Source: JACDAV01 sp964626755 (lineage in GTDB: Bacteria; Chloroflexota; Limnocylindria; Limnocylindrales; CSP1-4). Taken from it: a stretch of 64,000 bases of DNA. A program made the translations under genes and the position numbers. Positions 58,809 through 64,000 of the stretch are shown here, piece by piece. The notes beneath the pieces are model-generated. The model was not told the origin of the DNA and did not search any database. It saw nothing but the letters and a program-made list of their open reading frames with translations. Each line of letters begins with the position of its first letter. The first letter of the stretch is position 1. The stretch is from NCBI GenBank assembly GCA_964626755.1, contig CAZVGO010000008.1:10718-74717 (forward strand), written 5' to 3'.

Positions 58809-59939
58809 TCAGGCGGGGGCAGCGCTGAGTCGGGGCCGGGGAGCCGTTTCGGCCAGCGCCTCGGCGGTCGCGGCAATCGTCGTGTCGACATCGGCGGCCG
58901 TCACGCCGTGGTGGGTAACCGCGCGAACCGTGCCGTGCGGATATTCCACCATCAGCACGCCGCGCGCACGGAGCGCCGCCAGGAACGCAGCCCGGTCGCG
59001 GTCGACCCGGAAGACCACGAAGTTCGTCCGGACGCGCGATGGGTCGAGGCGCCCGGGTTCGGGCTGGGCGATCCCGCCCGCCGACGCGATGCCCGCGAGG
59101 CCGGCGAGCCCCTCGGCCAGCCGCCGGCCGTTCGCGTGGTCCTCGGCCAGTCGGTCGATCATGCCGCTCGGTCCGTCACGCAGCGCGAGAACGCCGGCCG
59201 CGGCGAGGATCCCCGCCTGGCGCATCCCGCCACCCACGAGCTTGCGGGCGCGTCGGGCGCGCCAGATGAAGTCGCGCCCGCCGACGACGACCGAGCCGAC
59301 CGGGCAGGCGAGGCCCTTGCTCAGGCAGAACGTGACGCTGTCGGCCGGGCCGGCCAGCTCCGCGCCGCTCACACCGAGGGCAATCGCGGCGTTCCAGAAC
59401 CGGGCTCCATCGATGTGGAGCGGGACCCCGCGCTCGTGAGCAACGGCGGCGATTGTCGCCGTGTATGCGGGAGTCAGCGGCTGGCCCATCGAGTGGGCGT
59501 GGGTATTCTCGAGCGTGACGAGGCCGGTGATCGGCTCGTGTGGATCGCCCGGGTCGCGGAACGCGGCCGCGACCTCCTGCGGGTCGAGCGTCCCGTCGGG
59601 GCGCTCAGCGAGCGATCGGATGCTCGTCCCGACGACGACCGCGTGGCCGGCCGCCTCGTCGATGACCATGTGATGCTCGCTTCCGGCGATCGTCTCCTGC
59701 CCGCGGGCGAGATGGGCCATCTGGGCGACGAGGTTGCCCATCGTCCCGCTCGCCACGAACAGGCCCGCTTCCTTCCCGAGCAGCTCGGCGGCGCGCTCCT
59801 CGAGGGCGATGACAGTGGGGTCGTCGCCGAAGACGTCATCCCCTACCTCCGCCTCGGCCATCGCGCGGCGCATCGCCTCGGTCGGCTTCGTGACGGTATC
59901 GGAGCGGAGGTCGATCGGACCCGTGCTGGGTGCTGTCAT
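58809..59939 (-). CDS. ltaE: Low-specificity L-threonine aldolase
   Basis: Splits L-threonine/allo-threonine to glycine and acetaldehyde with PLP. The 376 residues carry DLRSDTVTKPTEAMRRAM at the start, FVASGTMGNLVAQM, HIDGARFWNAAIALGV and PLP-Lys in FCLSKGLACPVGS (about 208). The ATG at 59939 is used in preference to an upstream one as DLRSDT then starts near residue 10, as usual. It is divergent from tRNA-Asp. Confidence 0.9.
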   Translation of the reverse strand: MTAPSTGPIDLRSDTVTKPTEAMRRAMAEAEVGDDVFGDDPTVIALEERAAELLGKEAGLFVASGTMGNLVAQMAHLARGQETIAGSEHHMVIDEAAGHAVVVGTSIRSLAERPDGTLDPQEVAAAFRDPGDPHEPITGLVTLENTHAHSMGQPLTPAYTATIAAVAHERGVPLHIDGARFWNAAIALGVSGAELAGPADSVTFCLSKGLACPVGSVVVGGRDFIWRARRARKLVGGGMRQAGILAAAGVLALRDGPSGMIDRLAEDHANGRRLAEGLAGLAGIASAGGIAQPEPGRLDPSRVRTNFVVFRVDRDRAAFLAALRARGVLMVEYPHGTVRAVTHHGVTAADVDTTIAATAEALAETAPRPRLSAAPA

Positions 59940-60026
59940 GGGCTGGCGAGTATAGGGCGAGTCCGGGTCCGGGCCCATCGCGCGACAACCCCGGGGTCAG
60001 GTGCTATCCTCGGCCCTCGCTGCAAC

Positions 60027-60103
60027 GGACCCGTGGTGTAGCGGCCCAACATGCCAGCCTGTCACGCTGGAGATCGCCGGTTCGAATCCGGTCGGGTCCG
60101 CCA
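60027..60103 (+). tRNA. tRNA-Asp (anticodon GTC)
   Basis: GGACCCG (60027-60033) pairs with CGGGTCC (60093-60099). Anticodon stem CCAGC/GCTGG encloses CTGTCAC, giving GTC. T-arm GCCGGTTCGAATCCGGT is complete and CCA is encoded (60101-60103). A terminator follows. Confidence 0.95.
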
Positions 60104-60121
60104 TCACATCGCATCCATCTA

Positions 60122-60149
60122 CGCCCCGTTCGCCCGCCCGAACGGGGCG
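60122..60149 (+). terminator. Terminator after tRNA-Asp
   Basis: CGCCCCGTTCG (60122-60132) and CGAACGGGGCG (60139-60149) form a perfect 11-bp stem, loop CCCGCC, followed by TTCCTCT. It lies 18 bases after the tRNA. Confidence 0.85.
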
Positions 60150-60288
60150 TTCCTCTGTCCGCCGCCAGCGATGACGCCGCTCCGTCGACCGCCGATAGAC
60201 TCGGCGGATGCGTACCGGATCGCCCGCCTGGCGACTACAAGCTCGTATCCGGGCTGATCGGCGGCGGATCGGACGGGGCGAGCGTCCG

Positions 60289-60480
60289 ATGTATCACGCA
60301 ACGTGGAGGACGTCTCCTGACGGGGCGGCAGACGTCACGATCCGGGAACTTCCGATCGTTCACCTGTTCGTACCCGAAGTCTCGCGAGTGCCAGATGGGG
60401 CAAGGGGACTCATAGCCCGGACGCTCGCCGTTGACGAAGGCTCCTTTGATCTGGTGACAGAGCCGCCGGGCTCAAGCTGA
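60289..60480 (+). CDS. Small protein of unknown function
   Basis: 63 residues: MYHATWRTSPDGAADVTIRE, then LPIVHLFVPEVSRVPDGARG and LIARTLAVDEGSFDLV. The beta-beta-helix pattern faintly recalls HicB-like antitoxins, but no motif is decisive and no toxin partner is nearby. There is no convincing ribosome binding site. A longer in-frame start exists at 60208. Low to medium confidence as a gene. Confidence 0.4.
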   Translation: MYHATWRTSPDGAADVTIRELPIVHLFVPEVSRVPDGARGLIARTLAVDEGSFDLVTEPPGSS

Positions 60481-60565
60481 GGCACGACCCATCTCGACCT
60501 CGATGTCGTCGCTTCGGTCGGCCGAACGCCCGCCCCTGGCTGGTGAAGGCCTCTCGGATGTCACA

Positions 60566-62197
60566 ATGGCCGGCGTGAAGCGCCCACCGCTCGCGGCCCT
60601 CCCCACCCTGATCCTTGTCGCGATCCTCGTTGCAGCCGGCTGCGGGGTGCCCGACACCGCAACCTCCGCGAGCCCCCTGGCCGGGGAGTCGGTCGGCCCG
60701 TCTGGATCCGCGCCTGCGCTCGCGCCTCCAGAGCCCGAGCCCACTGCCTCGCCCGTGCCGACCGCGACGCCGGTCGCCCTCGCGGACGTCGCCATCGTCC
60801 CGGTGACGCACTTCCGGACACAGTTCTCGGCGAGCTCGGTCGCGGAGGTCCGCTCCGTCCTCGACGGCACGAGCAAGCGGTACGACGCGCTGGAGCTCGT
60901 CGACACGGATGCGGACGCGATCCTCGCTGCGCTCGGAGTGGCGAGGCCAACCGTCGCCTCGCGGCTCGTCCTCGCCTCGGATGCTGCCGCCCTGTCGAAG
61001 GACCTCAGCGCCAACCGCAAGCGCCTCGGCTTCCTCCGCGCCGACGAAATCGGCCCTTCGGTTCGCGCGCTCTCGTGGGGTCGCGACGCGCTGTTCGGCG
61101 TCGGTCGCGTGGCGACCCTCGACGCCTGGCCACTGAAGGCACGCATTCCGGCAGAGACCGTGGCAGCGGAACCCGCGTACGACCCGGCCGCGGCGTGGAC
61201 GCTCTTCGCGGGTGGCGACATCCTCCTCGACCGCGGGGTCTACAAGACCGTGAAGGTTGACGGCAAGGGCGTCGACTTCCCGTTCGACGGCGGGACCGCG
61301 AAGATCACGGCGCGGGTCTGCTGTTCGCAATTCGGCCACAGGACTCCCCGGATGCAACGGACGGGCGACGCGGGAGCGGTTCGCGCCCTCGTGAAGGGCG
61401 CCGACCTCGCGATCGCGAACTTCGAGAACCCCGCCCCGGACAAGTTTCGGTGGCACACGACCGGCGTGGTCTTCTCGGCCGATCCCAGCATGATCGACGG
61501 ACTCCGCAACGCGGGGATCGACTACGTCTCGCTCGGTAACAACCACATCCGCGACGCGGGCGCGAACGGGATCATCCAGACGATCGCGAACCTCGAAAAG
61601 CGCGGGATCGCCTGGAGCGGGGCCGGCAAGGACCTCGCCCAGGCCCGCCGGCCGGCGATGCTCGAGGCGGGTGGGACCAAGGTCGCGATCCTTGGCTACG
61701 ACACGGTCGCGAAGTATTACGCCGCGTCGGCGACGCGAGCCGGCAGCGCCCAGATGTCCGCGGCGGTCGTCAAGGCGGACGTGGCCGCGGCCCGCAAGGC
61801 CGGCGCGGAGCTGGTGATCGTCTTCCCGCACTGGGGAGCCGAGTACGACGCGACCCCGTTCACGGGCCAGAAGCGCCTCGCCCACGCGGCGATCGACGCC
61901 GGCGCCGACATCGTCATCGGCAACCACGCCCACTGGGCGGCCGCAATGGAGATCTACAAGGGCAAGCCGATCTGGTACGCGCTCGGCAACTTCGTGTTCG
62001 ACCAGGTCTGGTCCGAGCCGACGATGGAGGGGATCACCCTCGAGCTGACCTTCGTGGGCACGGAGCTGCGCCAGATCCGGATGCGACCGCACATCATCCT
62101 CGACCGTGCCCAGCCGAACTTCCTCGACCCGACCGGCGACGGCAGGGTCGTCATGGGCCAGGTGTTCGACGCCTCGAAGGGCCTCCTGCCCTGGTAG
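60566..62197 (+). CDS. CapA-family lipoprotein (PGA synthesis-type metallophosphatase fold)
   Basis: 543 residues. Lipoprotein signal with VAAGC (Cys26), Pro/Ser linker to about 70, a novel N-terminal part (about 75-205) and the CapA domain (about 210-540). Motifs: LFAGGDILLDRGVY, DLAIANFENP, YVSLGNNHIRDAGANGI, FPHWGAEYDATPF, IVIGNHAHWAAAMEI, IWYALGNFVFDQ. These are the conserved Asp/His/Asn of the family. The N-terminal part resembles a phosphate/molybdate-binding-type fragment only vaguely. A role in surface polymer handling is inferred. Confidence 0.88.
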   Translation: MAGVKRPPLAALPTLILVAILVAAGCGVPDTATSASPLAGESVGPSGSAPALAPPEPEPTASPVPTATPVALADVAIVPVTHFRTQFSASSVAEVRSVLDGTSKRYDALELVDTDADAILAALGVARPTVASRLVLASDAAALSKDLSANRKRLGFLRADEIGPSVRALSWGRDALFGVGRVATLDAWPLKARIPAETVAAEPAYDPAAAWTLFAGGDILLDRGVYKTVKVDGKGVDFPFDGGTAKITARVCCSQFGHRTPRMQRTGDAGAVRALVKGADLAIANFENPAPDKFRWHTTGVVFSADPSMIDGLRNAGIDYVSLGNNHIRDAGANGIIQTIANLEKRGIAWSGAGKDLAQARRPAMLEAGGTKVAILGYDTVAKYYAASATRAGSAQMSAAVVKADVAAARKAGAELVIVFPHWGAEYDATPFTGQKRLAHAAIDAGADIVIGNHAHWAAAMEIYKGKPIWYALGNFVFDQVWSEPTMEGITLELTFVGTELRQIRMRPHIILDRAQPNFLDPTGDGRVVMGQVFDASKGLLPW

Positions 62198-62389
62198 GTA
62201 GCCGGCCACGTCCCGGGGGCGCGTGACTCACAGTCAACAAGAGCGACCGTACGGGCCCGCGGAGTCGCGCTGACCGTCTCCGGCGTGACTGCCAGACAAC
62301 GGAACCGCGCCTGGGGCACCTCGCCATGCCCGCGGGGCCTCTTGAGGCCGTGTTTGTTGACTGACAGACAGCAAAGCTGGCCCGGCGCC

Positions 62390-63331
62390 TCAATCGAGGC
62401 CGGCAAAGAGGTCCGACTCGGGCAGCTTCGTCTTCACCCGGGACTCGCGCAGGATGTACGTCTCCTGGGCCCAGAAGTCGCGCCAGCCGTCGATCCCGAA
62501 CTGGATGAACGGGTTGTCATCCGCCATCTGCGTCACGTGGTGGCGTAGCGCGCGCCACTTCGCGTCGAGGACGTCGGATACGTCGACCCGTGTCGTGATC
62601 GTCTCGTCAGGCACGAGCATCTTCGCGACGTACGCCTCGAACTCTGCCTGTTGCTCCGGCGTCGCGTCGTCCGGCGGGCTCCAGAAGCTCGGCTTGCCGA
62701 GCTCCGCCATCTTGTCCGCCATCTGCTTGCGGACCGAGGCCGGGATTGCCTGCTCGTAGAGCTTCGCGGGCGCCCACGGCGCGAGGCCGCCGTCCGCCTC
62801 GGACGGGCCGGTGCCGCCGTGCTCCGGCGCGAGCTGTTCCGGGTACCAGGCCGGGTCGCCAGCTCGCGGAAAGGCGCGGACGGCAACGTCGTGGGTTCGG
62901 ATGTGGTCGGGATGGCCGTACCCGCCGAACTCGTTGTACGTCGTGATGACGTCCGGCCGGTGGACCCGGATCAACCACACGAGCCGGCGCGCGGCCTCGT
63001 CGAGGTCGGCCAGCCAGAACGACCGCGGGTCGCGGTTGCCGGCCCGGCCCATCATGTCCGAGTCGCGATAGCCGAGGTTCTCCCACTCGGTCACGCCCAG
63101 CTCGCCCATCGCGGCCTCGAGCTCCCCGGCCCGGATCTCGCCGAGACGCCGGTGGTTGGCCGGCGTGTCCATGTCCTTGACGACGATCTCGCCGAGCTCG
63201 CCCCGGGTGCAGGTCACGAGCACGACCCGGCGCCCGTCGCGGATCGCCTTCGCCATCGTCCCGCCGGTCCCGATGGTCTCGTCGTCGGGATGGGCGTGCA
63301 CGGTCATCAACGTCGAGAGGTTCGGAGTCAT
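62390..63331 (-). CDS. LmbE/PIG-L-type deacetylase (Mca/MshB-like)
   Basis: Zinc deacetylase of N-acetylglucosaminyl or mycothiol-type substrates. The 313 residues carry VHAHPDDETIGTGGT (11-25) with the metal-binding His and Asp, YNEFGGYGHPDHIRTHDVAV with the third ligand, and a long C-terminal helical part with NPFIQFGIDGWRDFW. Start at 63331 places the motif at the usual position; the frame extends 20 codons further. A true mycothiol pathway is not proven. Confidence 0.85.
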   Translation of the reverse strand: MTPNLSTLMTVHAHPDDETIGTGGTMAKAIRDGRRVVLVTCTRGELGEIVVKDMDTPANHRRLGEIRAGELEAAMGELGVTEWENLGYRDSDMMGRAGNRDPRSFWLADLDEAARRLVWLIRVHRPDVITTYNEFGGYGHPDHIRTHDVAVRAFPRAGDPAWYPEQLAPEHGGTGPSEADGGLAPWAPAKLYEQAIPASVRKQMADKMAELGKPSFWSPPDDATPEQQAEFEAYVAKMLVPDETITTRVDVSDVLDAKWRALRHHVTQMADDNPFIQFGIDGWRDFWAQETYILRESRVKTKLPESDLFAGLD

Positions 63332-63363
63332 CGGGACAGGATACGTGCGACTACCATCGCCCC

Positions 63364-64000
63364 ATGCCCCCCGAAGCTGCGCAGGGCCCACTCGCCGGGC
63401 TCCTCGTCGCCGACTGCTCGACAGTCCTCGCGGGCCCGTACTGCACGATGCTCCTCGCCGACCTCGGGGCGGACGTCGTCAAGGTCGAGCCGCCCGAGGG
63501 CGACGCGACCCGCGGCTGGGGGCCGCCATGGGTCGGCGACAAGGCCGACGGGACGCGGACCGCCGCGTACTACCTCTCGGTCAACCGGAACAAGCGGAGC
63601 ATCCGGCTCGACCTCCGGCAGGAGGACGGGCGGCGGATCCTGCGCCGGCTCATCGAACGCGCCGACGTCCTCGTCGAGAACTTCCGGGTCGGCGCATTCG
63701 CTCGTCTCGGGTTCGACGACGAGGCGCTCGCTCAACTCAACGACCGGCTCGTCCACCTCGCGATCAGCGGCTACGGCCCCGACGGGCCGGATGCTGCGAA
63801 GCCCGGCTACGACTTCGTCGCGCAGGCGGTGGGCGGCCTGATGTCGATCACCGGAGCGTCCGATGCGGACGGCGGCCGCCCGACAAAGGTCGGGGTCGCG
63901 ATCAGCGACGTCGCCGCCGGGCTGTTCGGGGCCGTGGCGGTGCTCGGGGCGCTCGTCGGGCGGGAGAGGGGACAGCGGACGCCGTCAGGCCAACGGATCG
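63364..64000 (+). CDS. CoA transferase family III (CaiB/BaiF), C-terminus cut by window edge
   Basis: 212 codons are visible. GLLVADCSTVLAGPYCTMLL, DLGADVVKVEPPEGDATRGW, LSVNRNKRSIRLDL, LVENFRVGAFARLG and GYDFVAQAVGGLMSITG are the classic segments. The Asp in GYDFVAQ (about 149) is the covalent catalytic residue. Transfers CoA between carboxylates. It is divergent from the deacetylase, with starts 33 bases apart. Substrate unknown. Confidence 0.9.
   Translation, partial: MPPEAAQGPLAGLLVADCSTVLAGPYCTMLLADLGADVVKVEPPEGDATRGWGPPWVGDKADGTRTAAYYLSVNRNKRSIRLDLRQEDGRRILRRLIERADVLVENFRVGAFARLGFDDEALAQLNDRLVHLAISGYGPDGPDAAKPGYDFVAQAVGGLMSITGASDADGGRPTKVGVAISDVAAGLFGAVAVLGALVGRERGQRTPSGQRI

Overview
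The window is very GC-rich (by eye about two thirds or more G+C), gene-dense, and carries no rRNA, integrase, transposase or CRISPR array. Two tRNAs (Arg-CCG and Asp-GTC) are present. The gene content points to a high-GC monoderm bacterium. A heliorhodopsin, F420/deazaflavin-type oxidoreductases, a dnaJ-hspR-clpB operon, Mca/LmbE-type deacetylase and a NYN nuclease beside a DNA polymerase III delta-prime gene would fit an uncultured Chloroflexota lineage (Limnocylindria-like) or an actinobacterial relative. This placement is inference; no marker gene here settles it.

Layout. 1-7335: amino-acid uptake on the minus strand, with a polar amino-acid ABC permease (cut by the window edge) and its binding protein lying behind a complete branched-chain system livK-livH-livM-livG-livF. 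A strong hairpin separates livK from livH, and a promoter-like site lies upstream of livK. 7565-14745: plus-strand housekeeping genes (NYN-domain nuclease with a long RG-rich tail, holB-like delta-prime, acylphosphatase, three uncharacterised proteins, one with a possible nuclease motif, acyl-ACP thioesterase, Pro-rich secreted protein). 14765-24611: an unusual nucleotidyltransferase-like gene, then a carbohydrate region with a decayed L-rhamnose mutarotase, epimerase, Gfo/Idh/MocA oxidoreductase, GH36 alpha-galactosidase, GH2 beta-galactosidase and a second epimerase. 24636-36307: accessory and envelope genes (PadR/ester cyclase pair, TolB-like protein, trypsin-like protease, YbhN-like flippase, DUF1003, PAP2 phosphatase coupled to a lipid kinase, LLM oxidoreductase, aldo/keto reductase divergent from MarR). 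36545-42909: Gly-rich surface lipoprotein, remnants of TetR and LuxR-like regulators, and a large GH94-type glycoside phosphorylase. 43169-49253: a sensory/redox block with two deazaflavin-type nitroreductase-like proteins, a membrane diguanylate cyclase, the heliorhodopsin, a DUF4386 membrane protein and a flavin monooxygenase. 49440-54612: tRNA-Arg, an SRPBCC protein and the chaperone operon dnaJ-hspR-clpB. 54613-64000: a gene-free structured stretch, two cyclophilins, a degenerate HisA-like protein, DUF885 peptidase, threonine aldolase, tRNA-Asp, CapA-like lipoprotein, LmbE deacetylase and the start of a CoA transferase.

Most notable items: (i) the heliorhodopsin at 45398-46237, with all diagnostic residues and a perfect palindrome plus a broken regulator upstream; (ii) a 450-residue protein at 14765-16117 whose GS-x11-D-x-D motif has the spacing of cGAS/Mab21-type nucleotidyltransferases; (iii) several decaying genes recognisable only by reading the intergenic DNA (L-rhamnose mutarotase, an internally deleted SnoaL-like gene, TetR C-terminus, two copies of a KRHLADLRA regulator fragment); and (iv) a 569-bp gene-free, repeat- and hairpin-rich stretch downstream of clpB. 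Calls rest on reading motifs in the sequence; no database search was possible.
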